Shown: positions 39,704 to 49,243, counted from the stretch's first letter. The stretch is DNA of 64,000 bases from Chimaeribacter coloradensis (GCF_002858715.1 NZ_PJZH01000002.1:1-64000), one strand, 5' to 3'. The notes: generated by a model not told the origin, from the sequence alone. Program-made: numbers and translations.

Positions 39704-40777
39704 CTACCCCTGGTAGCGGAACGGCACCCGCGCCGTCACCGCTGTCAGCAGTTCATACCCCAATGTCCCGGCGGCCGCGGCCACCTCATCCACCGGCAGT
39801 TGCGCCCCCCACAGCTCCACCGGGGTGCCGATCTGCGCCTCCGGGCAGGGGGTGAGATCCACGGCCAGCATATCCATCGACACCCGGCCCAGCGTGCGGG
39901 TCATCACCCCGCCCACACACACCGGCGTGCCGGTAGGCGCGTGGCGCGGGTAGCCGTCGGCGTAGCCGCAGGCCACCACGCCCATGCGCTGGGCACCGCT
40001 GGCCGTGTAGGTCGCGCCATAACCCACCCGGTCCCCGGCCTGTAACTGCTGGAGGCCGATGATCTCACTGGTCAGGCTCATGCCTGCGCGCAGCCCCACG
40101 GGGGCGATGTCCTGCGCCACACCGCTCGGCGATGCGCCATACAGAATAATACCCGGCCGCACCGCCGCATGGTGGGTGTGCGGGTGCCAGAGGGTGGCGG
40201 CGGAGTTGGCGAGGCAGCGCGGCAGCGCCACCTCCGCGCCCACCTGCTCAATTACGGCAACCTGTTCGTCGACCCCTTCCGGGCCGTCCGCCACCGCAAA
40301 ATGGCTCATCAGCGTCAGCGCCCCCACCTGCGGCAGCGCCGCCAGCCGTTGCCGGGCGGCGGCGATCTGCGCCGGCGGGAACCCCAGGCGGTTCATGCCG
40401 CTGTTGAGTTTCAGGTAAACATCAATCGGCGCATCCAGTCGCGCCCGGGCCAGCGCCTCAATCTGCCAGGCGCTGTGCACGGCGGTAGTGAGCCGGTAGT
40501 GGTCCAGCAGCGGCAGATCGTTGGCGTGGAAAAACCCCTCCAGCAGCAAAACCGGCCCCTGCCAGCCCGCCTCGCGCAGGGTAATCGCCTCTTCGTAGTT
40601 GAGCAGCGCATAGCCGTCCGCCTGGTCAAACGCCTGCCACATCCGGCTGAGGCCGTGGCCGTAGGCATTGGCTTTGACCACCGCCCAGAGGTGGGCCGAG
40701 GGCGCGCGGCGGCGTACCACGGAGAGGTTGTGGCGCAGGGCATCAAGGTGCACGGTGGCAGTAATCGGACGTGGCAT
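39704..40777 (-). CDS. dadX: Catabolic alanine racemase
   Basis: A 357-residue PLP enzyme (E. coli DadX 356). PLP-binding Lys35 (AVVKANAYGHG) and catalytic Tyr253 (RVGYGATY) are present. It converts L-alanine to D-alanine for oxidation by DadA and also supports the cell wall. It lies 83 bases downstream of dadA on the same strand, the E. coli operon order, which favours DadX over Alr. GGGAG precedes the ATG. Confidence 0.93.
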   Translation of the reverse strand: MPRPITATVHLDALRHNLSVVRRRAPSAHLWAVVKANAYGHGLSRMWQAFDQADGYALLNYEEAITLREAGWQGPVLLLEGFFHANDLPLLDHYRLTTAVHSAWQIEALARARLDAPIDVYLKLNSGMNRLGFPPAQIAAARQRLAALPQVGALTLMSHFAVADGPEGVDEQVAVIEQVGAEVALPRCLANSAATLWHPHTHHAAVRPGIILYGASPSGVAQDIAPVGLRAGMSLTSEIIGLQQLQAGDRVGYGATYTASGAQRMGVVACGYADGYPRHAPTGTPVCVGGVMTRTLGRVSMDMLAVDLTPCPEAQIGTPVELWGAQLPVDEVAAAAGTLGYELLTAVTARVPFRYQG

Positions 40778-40860
40778 GGCAAAGCTCCCGGTTAACAGGG
40801 CGGGTTAAGAGAAAAGAAGATCCGGCGTGCGGGGCACACCCCGCACGGCATGGCGGCGGC

Positions 40861-42165
40861 TCAGCTCACCGGGTGGATGCGCGCCCGGCCGGGCGGGTTG
40901 CTGGGCGCAAAGCCCTGCTGGTAGCGCGCCACCGAGAGATCCTCGCACGGGATCGCCGGAGTGACGCCGGAGATAATGTCCGCCAGCAGCTGGCCGGAGC
41001 CGCAGGCCATGGTCCAGCCGAGCGTGCCGTGGCCGGTATTGAGGTAGAGGTTTTTCAGCGGCGTTTTGCCCACCACCGGCGTGCCGTCCGGCGTCATCGG
41101 CCGCAGGCCGGTCCAGAAGGTCGCCTGCTCGACGTTGCCGCCGTGCGGGTAGAGATCTTTCACCACCATCTCCAGGGTTTCGCGCCGTGCGCGCGCCAGC
41201 CCGGTATTAAAGCCGACAATCTCTGCCATGCCGCCGACGCGGATGCGGTTATCAAACCGGGTAATAGCGATTTTGTAGGTCTCATCCAGCACCGTGGAGT
41301 ATGGCGCGCCGGCCGGGTCGGTGATCGGGATGGTGAGCGAATAGCCTTTCAGCGGGTAGACCGGGATCGACACCAGCCCGTCGAGCAGCGCCGTGGAGTA
41401 GGAGCCAAAGGCCACCACATAGCTGTCGGCGGTCAGGGTTTCATTGCCGCACTGCACGCCGCGCACCGTGTTGCCCTCCACCAGCAGGCGATCCACGCTG
41501 CGGTTAAACAGGAAGGTCACCCCCGCCTGCTTCGCCATCTCCGCCAGCTGCCGGGTAAAGAGCTGGCAGTCGCCGGTTTCATCGTTCGGCAGGCGCAGGC
41601 CGCCGGTGAGTTTGTGCGCCACCGTGGCCAGTGCCGGTTCCATGCTGGCGAGCTGGGCGGACTCCAGCAACTGGTAGGGCACCCCCGCTTCCTGCAACAC
41701 CGCGATATCCTTGGCGGCGTTCTCATACTGCTGGGCGGTGCGGAACAGCTGCAGCGTGCCGCCCTGCCGCCCCTCGTAGCGGATGCCGGTATCCTGGCGC
41801 AGCGCCTTGAGGCAGTCGCGGCTGTACTCCGACAGGCGCACCATGCGGCCTTTGTTGGTCTGGTAGTGGCGCATGTCGCAGTTACGCAGCATCTGCCACA
41901 TCCAGCGCAGCTGGAAGCTGCTGCCGTCCAGGCGGATGGCCAGCGGCGCATGGCGCTGGAACATCCACTTCACTGCCTTGAGCGGCACGCCGGGGGCTGC
42001 CCAGGGTGCGGCATACCCAGGGGAGATCTGGCCGGCGTTCCCGGCACTGGTCTCTTCCGCCGGGCCGGGCTGGCGATCGACCACCGTGACCTCATGCCCC
42101 GCCTTCGCCAGATACCAGGCGCTGGCCACGCCTACCACGCCACTTCCTAATACCAACACTCGCAT
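40861..42165 (-). CDS. dadA: D-amino acid dehydrogenase, small subunit
   Basis: A 434-residue FAD-dependent membrane-associated dehydrogenase (E. coli 432) oxidising D-alanine to pyruvate and passing electrons to quinone. The N-terminal dinucleotide motif is [19 protein letters not shown] with [13 protein letters not shown]; near the C-terminus is [19 protein letters not shown] 42165 is used; GTG 42177 is in frame but follows no ribosome site. First gene of dadA-dadX, controlled by Lrp and CRP in E. coli. Confidence 0.95.
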   Translation of the reverse strand: MRVLVLGSGVVGVASAWYLAKAGHEVTVVDRQPGPAEETSAGNAGQISPGYAAPWAAPGVPLKAVKWMFQRHAPLAIRLDGSSFQLRWMWQMLRNCDMRHYQTNKGRMVRLSEYSRDCLKALRQDTGIRYEGRQGGTLQLFRTAQQYENAAKDIAVLQEAGVPYQLLESAQLASMEPALATVAHKLTGGLRLPNDETGDCQLFTRQLAEMAKQAGVTFLFNRSVDRLLVEGNTVRGVQCGNETLTADSYVVAFGSYSTALLDGLVSIPVYPLKGYSLTIPITDPAGAPYSTVLDETYKIAITRFDNRIRVGGMAEIVGFNTGLARARRETLEMVVKDLYPHGGNVEQATFWTGLRPMTPDGTPVVGKTPLKNLYLNTGHGTLGWTMACGSGQLLADIISGVTPAIPCEDLSVARYQQGFAPSNPPGRARIHPVS

Positions 42166-42735
42166 AGCGCACCCCACCTCAACGCGTTAAAAGCACAATC
42201 TTCTGTTAACGTTAAATTAACTCAACAGAAATGACCTTCCAACAATATCCGCAATAGTCGTGATAATTTTCACAATTATTTATCCTTTATCCCCCCGGCT
42301 TTTTCAATAGGCCCAATCAAATAGCGATAAGATCCCGCGGAATGCCCATTCAGGCAGGAAAATGCCTGCTTTTTGACAGCAATGACAGCATTGCATTCAC
42401 GCGGTGTATCCGCCTCCCCCGCTTTCGCTTTTGCCGCAGATCGTGCTGACCTGCGCGGCGTTAATCAGCGGGAAATCCTGTTGCCGGGGCCTCTTCCCGG
42501 CGGCAGCGCCCCGGCTGCTCTCTGACGCCCCCGGTCAAGGGCGGAGAATAGGCTCCGCCCCGGCCGGCTGCGGCCTCTTGCGGTAGCTGATGCCGCCTTA
42601 ACGCCCTGCTTTTGCACGGCAATCCGCCTTTTCCTTGCGGGTTTCGCGGCCGGAGGCCTGCCCGATGCATAAAGTTTGAGCTACGATTGATAGGAGGCCG
42701 GAACGATCAGGCCTGACAACAATGAGGGTGCGCTG
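42166..42735. other. 570-bp region between divergent dadA and ycgB
   Basis: No gene. AT-rich near dadA (42200-42310), GC-rich near ycgB. A stem CAGGCA (42351-42356) with TGCCTG (42363-42368) is followed by CTTTTTG, a weak forward terminator with no gene before it. Short frames (42404-42586 forward, 42461-42670 reverse) look accidental. Confidence 0.45.
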
Positions 42736-44265
42736 ATGACGATGACGCAAGAGCAGATTAAACAGGAACGCCTGAGTGATGGCCCGGACTGGACATTCGA
42801 GCTGTTACAGACTTATCTGGAGCAGATTGACCGGGTCGCCAAACACTACCGGCTGGATACCTATCCGCATCAGATTGAGGTAATCACCTCCGAACAGATG
42901 ATGGATGCCTACTCCAGTATCGGGATGCCCATCAACTATACCCACTGGTCGTTCGGCAAAAAATTCATCGAGACCGAACAGCGCTATAAACATGGCCAAC
43001 AGGGGCTGGCGTATGAGATCGTGATTAACTCCGACCCGTGCATCGCCTACCTGATGGAAGAGAACACCATGACCATGCAGGCCCTGGTGATGGCCCACGC
43101 CTGCTACGGCCACAACTCCTTCTTCAAGAACAACTACCTGTTCCGCAGCTGGACCGACGCCAGCTCCATCGTCGATTACCTGCTGTTTGCCCGCCACTAC
43201 ATCACGGAGTGCGAAGAGCGTTACGGCGCGGTCGAGGTGGAGAAGCTGCTCGACTCCTGCCACGCGCTGATGAACTACGGCGTGGACCGCTATAAACGGC
43301 CGCAGAAGGTGTCGTTGCAGGAGGAGCGCGCCCGGCAGAAAAGCCGCGAGGAGTACCTGCAAAGCCAGGTGAACTCGCTGTGGAAAACCCTGCCGCGCCG
43401 CGAGCGCGAGGAGATCCCGGAAGTGGCGCGCCGCTTCCCCGCGGAGCCGCAGGAGAACCTGCTCTACTTTATGGAGAAGAACGCCCCGCTGCTGGAGCCG
43501 TGGCAACGTGAGGTGCTGCGCATCGTGCGCAAGATCAGCCAGTACTTCTACCCGCAGAAACAGACGCAGGTGATGAACGAAGGCTGGGCGACCTTCTGGC
43601 ACTACACCATCCTCAACCATATGTATGACGAGGGGCTGGTCACGGAACGCTTTATGCTGGAGTTCCTGCACAGCCACACCAACGTGGTCTACCAGCCGCC
43701 CTACAACAGCCCCTACTACAGCGGCATTAACCCCTATGCGCTGGGCTTCGCCATGTTCCAGGACATCAAGCGCATCTGCCAGAACCCCACCGACGAGGAT
43801 CGCTACTGGTTCCCGGACATCGCCGGGTCGGACTGGCTCGACACGCTGCACTTCGCCATGCGTGACTTCAAGGATGAGAGCTTTATCAGTCAGTTCCTTT
43901 CGCCGAAAGTGATGCGTGACTTCCGTCTGTTTACTGTGCTGGATGACGACCACAACAACTTCCTGGAGATCTCGGCGATCCACAACGAAGAGGGCTACCG
44001 CGCCATCCGCCAGGAGCTGTCGGCGCAGTATAACCTCAGCAACCATGAGCCGAATATCCAGGTCTGGAACGTCGACCTGCGCGGTGACCGCTCGCTGACG
44101 CTGCGCTACATCCCGCATGAGCGCGCGCCGCTGGACAAGAGCCGCCGTGAGGTGATGAAGCATATCCACCGCCTCTGGGGGTTTGACGTCTACATGGAGC
44201 AGAAAGCCGATGACGGCAGCATTGAGCTGCTGGAACGCTGCCCGCCGCGTACCACGCCGCTGTAA
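42736..44265 (+). CDS. ycgB: SpoVR family protein YcgB
   Basis: A 509-residue cytoplasmic protein (E. coli 510) of the SpoVR family, with conserved MPINYTHWSFGKKF, MAHACYGHNSFFKNN and MNEGWATFWHY. Part of a conserved stress cassette with yeaG and yeaH in many bacteria; the E. coli gene is sigma-S dependent. Biochemical role unknown. ATG 42736 follows GAGGGTG. Confidence 0.94.
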   Translation: MTMTQEQIKQERLSDGPDWTFELLQTYLEQIDRVAKHYRLDTYPHQIEVITSEQMMDAYSSIGMPINYTHWSFGKKFIETEQRYKHGQQGLAYEIVINSDPCIAYLMEENTMTMQALVMAHACYGHNSFFKNNYLFRSWTDASSIVDYLLFARHYITECEERYGAVEVEKLLDSCHALMNYGVDRYKRPQKVSLQEERARQKSREEYLQSQVNSLWKTLPRREREEIPEVARRFPAEPQENLLYFMEKNAPLLEPWQREVLRIVRKISQYFYPQKQTQVMNEGWATFWHYTILNHMYDEGLVTERFMLEFLHSHTNVVYQPPYNSPYYSGINPYALGFAMFQDIKRICQNPTDEDRYWFPDIAGSDWLDTLHFAMRDFKDESFISQFLSPKVMRDFRLFTVLDDDHNNFLEISAIHNEEGYRAIRQELSAQYNLSNHEPNIQVWNVDLRGDRSLTLRYIPHERAPLDKSRREVMKHIHRLWGFDVYMEQKADDGSIELLERCPPRTTPL

Positions 44266-44292
44266 CGCTGTCTCATCCCTGAAACACCGGCA

Positions 44293-44323
44293 TAAAAAAA
44301 GGCACCCTGAGGGTGCCTTTTTC
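44293..44323. terminator. Bidirectional terminator between ycgB and fadR
   Basis: GGCACCC (44301-44307), TGA, GGGTGCC (44311-44317), A-run before, T-run after. Confidence 0.92.
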
Positions 44324-44341
44324 CTGCGCGGGCGCATGGCC

Positions 44342-45064
44342 CTAGCGGCGGGTTTCGGTGGTCAGCGTGCTGGGCATGGTGCCTTGCATACTGTGCCAGA
44401 TCGCTCCGCTCTCTTTACCGTAGCTGCGCACGCACTCCATCACCTGATCGTAGAGTTTGTCTTTGCTCAGCTCCGCCAGCCGCGCATAGAACGCCAGCGC
44501 CAGTTTGCGCGCGTCCGGGTTGGAGAAGTAGTAGCGGCCGACGCGCATATAGAGCCCGCGCAGCCCGTTCAGGATCAGGCCGTAAATCGGGTTGCCGGAG
44601 GCGAACGCCAGGCCGCGGAAAATGCCGTAGTCCAGCTCGCTGAAGGCGTCAGCCTGATCGTCCACCGACCCGGCCTGCGCCAGGATCTCCAGCGCCTTCT
44701 CCGGGTGCTGGCGCACTGCGGTGCGGATAAAGATTGACGCGATGTTGGTGCGCACCGCCAGCAGGTTGTCGATCAGCTGCGGGACGCTGTCATGATCCAG
44801 CCGTGCCAACGTTTCCAGGATGTTCAGCCCCGAGGTTTCCCAGAAATTGTTCACCCGGGTCGGTTTGCCGTGCTGGATGGTCAGCCAGCCATCGCGGGCC
44901 AGCCGTTGCAGGACTTCACGCAGCGTGGTGCGGGTGACGCCGATCAACTCTGATAACTCACGCTCCGCGGGCAAAATAGAGCCAGGGGGGAAGCGATTAT
45001 TCCAGATACTTTCGATAATGTACTCTTCCGCGAAACCGGCAGGACTTTGCGCCTTAATAACCAT
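44342..45064 (-). CDS. fadR: Fatty acid regulator FadR
   Basis: A 240-residue GntR-family regulator (E. coli 239). The N-terminal winged helix ([30 protein letters not shown], about 35-64, shown here in parts as PAERELSEL and [10 protein letters not shown]) is near-identical to E. coli; the C-terminal domain binds long-chain acyl-CoA. It represses fad genes and activates fabA/fabB. A candidate operator lies upstream of fadD at 61.9 kb. In E. coli nhaB lies between fadR and dsbB; it is absent here. Confidence 0.96.
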   Translation of the reverse strand: MVIKAQSPAGFAEEYIIESIWNNRFPPGSILPAERELSELIGVTRTTLREVLQRLARDGWLTIQHGKPTRVNNFWETSGLNILETLARLDHDSVPQLIDNLLAVRTNIASIFIRTAVRQHPEKALEILAQAGSVDDQADAFSELDYGIFRGLAFASGNPIYGLILNGLRGLYMRVGRYYFSNPDARKLALAFYARLAELSKDKLYDQVMECVRSYGKESGAIWHSMQGTMPSTLTTETRR

Positions 45065-45358
45065 GTGTTTAACGTTCCGTAGCGACGAATGTAAGCCATA
45101 AAATTCAGCTCATCATACCAGACGTCGTAAACAGGATATAGCACCAAAAGCTAACATTCCGGCAACCTGCACCCTGATTGCCCGATTTTGTGCGGCCAGG
45201 CACGGCACACACCCGCGTTTGTTTTTTTACGCCATCGGCGGTTCGCACTTTCGTCTGTCTCCCCGGCTTTTTACGCATATTTGCTTTGGGGTGGCTGGCA
45301 GCGCGGCAGAATTGGTTTACACTGCCGCTCAGGCATTTACTGCAGGGATAATCACGAT

Positions 45359-45889
45359 ATGTTGCAATTTCTTAACCAATGCTCACGCGGGCGCGGTGCC
45401 TGGTTACTGCTGGCGCTGACGGCGCTGGCCCTGGAGCTGGCGGCGCTCTATTTTCAGCATGTGATGCTGCTGAAGCCGTGCGTCATGTGCATTTATGAAC
45501 GCTGCGCCCTGCTGGGCGTCTTCTTCGCCGGCGTGGTGGGCGCGCTGGCCCCGGCCACGCCGCTGCGCTATGTGGCGATCCTCGGCTGGATTTACAGCGC
45601 CTGGGAGGGCGTGCGCCTCTCCTGGGAACACACCATGATCCAGCTCCACCCCTCCCCGTTCACCACCTGCGATTTTGCCGCCCGCTTCCCAGGCTGGCTG
45701 CCGCTGGACAAATGGGTGCCGGGGATGTTTGTGGCCACCGGTGACTGCGCGGAAAAGCAGTGGGAATTCCTGTCACTCGGCATGCCGCAATGGCTGGTGG
45801 TGATTTGCGGGGCTTACCTGCTGGTGGCGCTGCTGGTGCTGCTGGCCCAGTGGTTCCCGGCGCGCAAACGTGACTTGTTTGGCCGCTGA
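45359..45889 (+). CDS. dsbB: Disulfide-forming protein DsbB
   Basis: A 176-residue inner-membrane protein with four helices, same length as E. coli; it reoxidises DsbA and passes electrons to quinone. Periplasmic cysteine pairs Cys41/Cys44 (CVMC) and Cys104/Cys130 are at the E. coli positions. The start at 45359 ([13 protein letters not shown]) is chosen by homology; the frame stays open 57 codons upstream. Without nhaB it needs its own promoter; TTTACACTG near 45317 is a possible -10. Confidence 0.96.
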   Translation: MLQFLNQCSRGRGAWLLLALTALALELAALYFQHVMLLKPCVMCIYERCALLGVFFAGVVGALAPATPLRYVAILGWIYSAWEGVRLSWEHTMIQLHPSPFTTCDFAARFPGWLPLDKWVPGMFVATGDCAEKQWEFLSLGMPQWLVVICGAYLLVALLVLLAQWFPARKRDLFGR

Positions 45890-45908
45890 GCGCCAAAACC
45901 CGCGGTTA

Positions 45909-45936
45909 ACGGCACCTCAGGGGTGCCGTTTTTTTT
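45909..45936 (+). terminator. Terminator of dsbB
   Basis: ACGGCACC (45909-45916) with GGTGCCGT (45922-45929), then eight T. Confidence 0.92.
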
Positions 45937-46044
45937 GCCCCGGCGGCCGGCGGCCGGCGGCGCAGCACAGCCGCGGCAAGGCGGCTATTAAATCAATAGG
46001 GTAAACCGATTTACTTCACAGGCAGGACTGTGAGATTCTATGCC

Positions 46045-46140
46045 CAGACAGCAAAAAAACGTGATGTCTGCACCACACCAGGTAATACAAAAAGAGCAGT
46101 AACATAAAAAATGACCCGCCTATGAGCGGGTTTTTATTTT
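46045..46140 (+). ncRNA. Candidate small RNA A (terminator clear, 5' end uncertain)
   Basis: Terminator: ACCCGC (46114-46119), CTATGA, GCGGGT (46126-46131), TTTTTATTTT. Upstream is a possible -10 TTCTAT (46036-46041) with a poor -35, and a stem CAGACA/TGTCTG (46045-46070). In between is an A-rich single-stranded part. No reading frame fits. Confidence 0.4.
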
Positions 46141-46226
46141 GCTTTTCCCGCCTTGCCCCCTTTCTCCTGCCTTTCCCTGTAAAACACGTGGATTTTTCCT
46201 AAAAATATTTTATTTTCAAATAGTTA

Positions 46227-46254
46227 TTGATTTAAATATCACTTCCGTTACTAT
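46227..46254 (+). promoter_or_regulatory. Predicted promoter of candidate small RNA B
   Basis: TTGATT (46227-46232), 16 bases, TACTAT (46249-46254), in an AT-rich tract. The expected start is 46261. Confidence 0.5.
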
Positions 46255-46260
46255 TTCGCG

Positions 46261-46347
46261 GTGATTATTACCCCCCTTTGATAATCACGCTATAGGAGCC
46301 TCTTGTAGCGGAGAATTTCCGGCCCGCCCTCTGGGCGGGTTTTTTTT
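46261..46347 (+). ncRNA. Candidate small RNA B, about 87 nt
   Basis: It begins with a perfect stem GTGATTAT/ATAATCAC (46261-46288) whose loop contains six C. A second stem GCTATA/TGTAGC (46289-46309) has AGGAG in its loop. It ends in a terminator CCCGCCC (46323-46329)/GGGCGGG (46333-46339) with eight T. Three ordered stems exactly from a predicted start to a terminator, with no coding capacity, are the reason for the call. I know no named family that matches. Confidence 0.6.
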
Positions 46348-46361
46348 GAGACTTCTGCCAG

Positions 46362-46390
46362 TTTCAATCGCCCGGCAAGCTGACTACTAT
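46362..46390 (+). promoter_or_regulatory. Predicted promoter of candidate small RNA C
   Basis: TTTCAA (46362-46367), 17 bases, TACTAT (46385-46390): the same -10 as for candidate B. Confidence 0.45.
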
Positions 46391-46396
46391 CAAGGG

Positions 46397-46463
46397 GTGG
46401 GCGCAGATCCACTTTAATGATCGGTACTATCCCTACGCCCGCTCTCCGTTGTGGGCTTTTTTT
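46397..46463 (+). ncRNA. Candidate small RNA C, about 67 nt
   Basis: A short stem GTGG/CCAC (46397-46412), a linker, then a terminator GCCCGC (46437-46442)/GTGGGC (46451-46456, one G-U pair) and seven T. It begins 7 bases after the predicted -10. Confidence 0.5.
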
Positions 46464-46788
46464 CGCCTGCCTTTTGCAGGGCTATTGCCCTGAATACTCC
46501 GCCTTAACGTAAATTACTCTCCTTGTCTGCAAAGCTTTATAAACAAAGAGTTAACAAACAAAAATAAACACCATTCTGCCGCAAATTTTCCTCACGCTTT
46601 TGCCTGCCCGCGCCGATACCAGCCTGTCACCTGTAAGGTTGACGCCATGAACTGTACGCAGGGCGGGTGTAGAAAGGATGCGTTTGTGTCCGGAAGGCGC
46701 CGCCCCCCTGCGGGTATCCCAGAGAGCAGACGCCGTAACCGGTAAGGATATGCTCTCTTTTTTGCGCTTTACTGAAATAGGTAACACC

Positions 46789-48756
46789 ATGGGCACTATG
46801 CCGACACCCCACACCCGCTCTGACTTTTTCGGCTCGCTGCTGTCCGCAGGGCGAAGCCGTCCGGCCAGCGGGGTCTTTGATTGCGGCGCGTTACCCGCCT
46901 CACTCAGTACACTGGGCCTGCCCAATAAGGGCGGCCTGTTAATGACCTTCACCCCGCCGGGCGCGGATTTCGCCCGCGTCAATGCCGCCTGGCAGCGGCT
47001 GGCCTCCCCCAACCGCACCGTGCTGGCGCTCTCCTCCTATGGCGCGCTGGGCAACCAGCGGCAAGGCTCGACCTATTGCGACCAGAACAGCCGCCAGGGC
47101 AGCTGGCTGTGGCTGCCGCAGAGCCTGATCGCCCGCCATGAGGTGCACGTGGTGGATCTGCACGCCCGCCCCGGCACCACCGCCCAGCAACGGGTCACCG
47201 CCATCCGCAGCGAGCTGGATCGCCTGCGCGTTTCCATGCCGCTCTCGGCTGACCGGACGTTCGCGATGGTCTACTGCGACGGCCTCTCCGCCTCAGAAGG
47301 CTTCCTGATGCAGGCCTGGTACGCCTGCGGCCGCTTCCCTTGCCTGGCAATTGGCGGCTCGGCCGGGGGCTCGCTGGAGTTTGACGGTACTTATATCGGC
47401 ACCGGCGGCGCCGTGTTGCAGGGCAAAGCGGTGATTGTGTTCTGCCAGATTGCTGCGGGGAAATCGTTCGCGCCGTTCAAAAGCCAGAACTTTGAGCCGA
47501 CCACCCAGAGCTGGCTGGTGGCGCAGGCTGACCCGGTGGCGCGCACCCTCACCTCGGTGTTTGATGCCCACGGCCGCCCGCAGCCGATCATGGAGGCGCT
47601 GGCCGCCCATTTGCGCTGCGCGCCCCATCAGGTCAGCGAGCGTCTCACCGGGCTGACGTTTGCCGTGAAGGTCGACAATGAATATTTCATCCGTTCTGTC
47701 GCCACCTTCCAGCCGGACCACCTCACTTTCTTCTGCGATCTGGAGTTTGGTGACCGGCTCTACCTGCTGAAAGCCACGGATTTCAAAGCCACCACCCGGC
47801 GCGACTGGCAGGCGTTTGTCTCCCAGTACGGCAAACCCTCGGCCATGTTGCTTAACGACTGCATTTTGCGGCGGGTCGGTAACACCGCCGAGCTGCCGGG
47901 CGCGCGCTTTTTCGAGGGCGTGCCGGCGGCCGGGTTCTCCAGCTTTGGTGAGATCCTCGGGGTGCCGATCAACCAGACGCTCTCGGCGCTGGTGTTCTTC
48001 GATCATCAGGTCAATGCCATGACCCGCTTCCCGATTGAGTACGCCAACTATGCCGCGCACTACACCCAGCGCGCCCTGCGCCGCTGGGAGGCGCTGCACA
48101 GCATCCAGTCGAACGTGATTGGCCGGGTGGTGGAGTATCAGCACGGGCTGGCCCCGCTGATGACCACGCTGCCGCAGCTTGAGCACGCCACCGTCAGCCA
48201 GAGCGAAACGCTGTCCCTGGCGGAGAGCAGCATCCGCGCCATCAGTGAGGCGGCGATTGAGAGCCGGGAGGCGCAAGGCCGGCTGGAGAGCGGGCTGACG
48301 GAGCTGGAACAGATCTCCGCCGGGATCACCACCATTACCGGCGGCATCAGTACCATCGCGTTCCAGACCAACCTGCTGGCCCTGAACGCCGCCGTGGAAG
48401 CGGCGCGCGCCGGTGAAGCGGGCCGCGGCTTCGCGGTGGTGGCCGGGGAGGTGCGGCGGCTGGCGCAGTCGGCCAAAGAGCAGGCGGACGCCACCCGCAA
48501 ACACATCAATGAAGCGGTGGTGACCATCTCCCGCATCCGTGCCGTGGCGACCACCACGGTCACCACCACGCAGGAGATGGCTGACCAGAGTATTTCCGCC
48601 GCTGACCGGATCGCGGCCATGAGTGCCGACACCGGCCAGGAGCGCAATAACATCTCAGCCAACCTGGGGCAGCTGAAAGCGCTGGCCGACGGCATGGATG
48701 CGATGGATGATGCCGTCACCCAACTGACCCAGCTGCAAAAACTGGCCTCTGGTTGA
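46789..48756 (+). CDS. Soluble FIST-domain methyl-accepting chemotaxis protein
   Basis: 655 residues. The N-terminal two-thirds is a FIST N plus FIST C sensor (ligands in related proteins are thought to be small molecules such as amino acids), with [16 protein letters not shown] in the middle. The C-terminal part is a methyl-accepting signalling domain whose hairpin tip [20 protein letters not shown] and [19 protein letters not shown] (about 522-560) are canonical for CheW/CheA contact. There is no membrane helix, so it is a cytoplasmic receptor. ATG 46789 has AGG 6 bases upstream; earlier in-frame ATGs (46750, 46678) lack a usable site. No CheA or CheW gene is in the window. Confidence 0.88.
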   Translation: MGTMPTPHTRSDFFGSLLSAGRSRPASGVFDCGALPASLSTLGLPNKGGLLMTFTPPGADFARVNAAWQRLASPNRTVLALSSYGALGNQRQGSTYCDQNSRQGSWLWLPQSLIARHEVHVVDLHARPGTTAQQRVTAIRSELDRLRVSMPLSADRTFAMVYCDGLSASEGFLMQAWYACGRFPCLAIGGSAGGSLEFDGTYIGTGGAVLQGKAVIVFCQIAAGKSFAPFKSQNFEPTTQSWLVAQADPVARTLTSVFDAHGRPQPIMEALAAHLRCAPHQVSERLTGLTFAVKVDNEYFIRSVATFQPDHLTFFCDLEFGDRLYLLKATDFKATTRRDWQAFVSQYGKPSAMLLNDCILRRVGNTAELPGARFFEGVPAAGFSSFGEILGVPINQTLSALVFFDHQVNAMTRFPIEYANYAAHYTQRALRRWEALHSIQSNVIGRVVEYQHGLAPLMTTLPQLEHATVSQSETLSLAESSIRAISEAAIESREAQGRLESGLTELEQISAGITTITGGISTIAFQTNLLALNAAVEAARAGEAGRGFAVVAGEVRRLAQSAKEQADATRKHINEAVVTISRIRAVATTTVTTTQEMADQSISAADRIAAMSADTGQERNNISANLGQLKALADGMDAMDDAVTQLTQLQKLASG

Positions 48757-48780
48757 CCGCCCTTTCCGGGGTTTCCTTCC

Positions 48781-48806
48781 AAAACCGCCTTCGGGCGGTT
48801 TTTTTA
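48781..48806 (+). terminator. Terminator of the chemoreceptor gene
   Basis: ACCGCC (48784-48789), TTCG tetraloop, GGCGGT (48794-48799), eight T. Confidence 0.92.
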
Positions 48807-48937
48807 TTGCCTGCGTATGACTGCCCCGCGGCGGTTTTATCCCTGACGATTTATGTCAGCATAACTCAATGATTTTATTCTTTTTTATTGCTGGCCGCAT
48901 ACTCTTAACCCGGATGTTTATCAAATCATATATTCGA

Positions 48938-48965
48938 TTGAAACCATAAATATCAGGCATATACT
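48938..48965 (+). promoter_or_regulatory. Promoter of the 82-residue protein gene
   Basis: TTGAAA (48938-48943), 16 bases, TATACT (48960-48965), 29 bases before the start codon. Confidence 0.65.
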
Positions 48966-48994
48966 GCCGGTCTACCCAACAAGAGGTATTAATT

Positions 48995-49243
48995 ATGTTA
49001 AGAGATCACCTGCAATTACAAGAAAGCGACACCCTGGAGAAGATCGATTACGTACGCCTGGCGAACCAGGGCCAGGAGGAGATCACCGTTTATCAGATCA
49101 CTGACCGGCACGGCGTCATCAAAGGCAAGGTGTCGGTGTTTGACAAGCTGAATACCCGTCGCTCCTACCCGGCAGACTGCCGGATTACCCAGCATGATGC
49201 ACAGGGCCGCGTGGTGGTCGATACGTTAACGGCGTCGTGGTGA
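48995..49243 (+). CDS. Hypothetical 82-residue soluble protein
   Basis: Not recognised. It is a charged protein with no signal or membrane segment: a short N-terminal helix (LRDHLQLQESDTLEKIDYV) and then a beta-type pattern (ITVYQITDRHGVIKGKVSVFD, in part TVYQITDRHGVIKGKV). It has one cysteine (PADCRI). Real gene, because AGAGG precedes the ATG and a good sigma-70 promoter lies 29 bases further up. It stands alone, convergent with osmC. Confidence 0.7.
   Translation: MLRDHLQLQESDTLEKIDYVRLANQGQEEITVYQITDRHGVIKGKVSVFDKLNTRRSYPADCRITQHDAQGRVVVDTLTASW

Larger units (their letters stand above)
45937..46788. other. 850-bp gene-free interval with three orphan terminators
   Basis: From the end of dsbB to the FIST chemoreceptor. 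It opens with three CCGGCGG heptamers (45940-45960). No credible gene. Three forward terminators, at 46114-46140, 46323-46347 and 46437-46463, have no coding sequence before them; each is listed as the end of a candidate small RNA. The stretch 46180-46260 is very AT-rich. The last 300 bases lead into the chemoreceptor gene. Confidence 0.7.

Noticed and set aside
40771-42150. 459-codon open frame on the + strand opposite dadA
   Set aside because: The protein is rich in Arg, Gln, His and Ala with no recognisable motif. It is the usual antisense shadow of a GC-rich gene; dadA is certain.
42805-44337. 510-codon open frame on the - strand opposite ycgB
   Set aside because: Exact antisense of a conserved gene, composition typical of a shadow, no ribosome site.
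46593-46619. Possible FliA (sigma-28) promoter before the chemoreceptor: GCCGATAC at 46612-46619
   Set aside because: The -10 is close to consensus, but the -35 region (CACGCTTT) matches only half the positions and the site lies 170 bases before the start codon.
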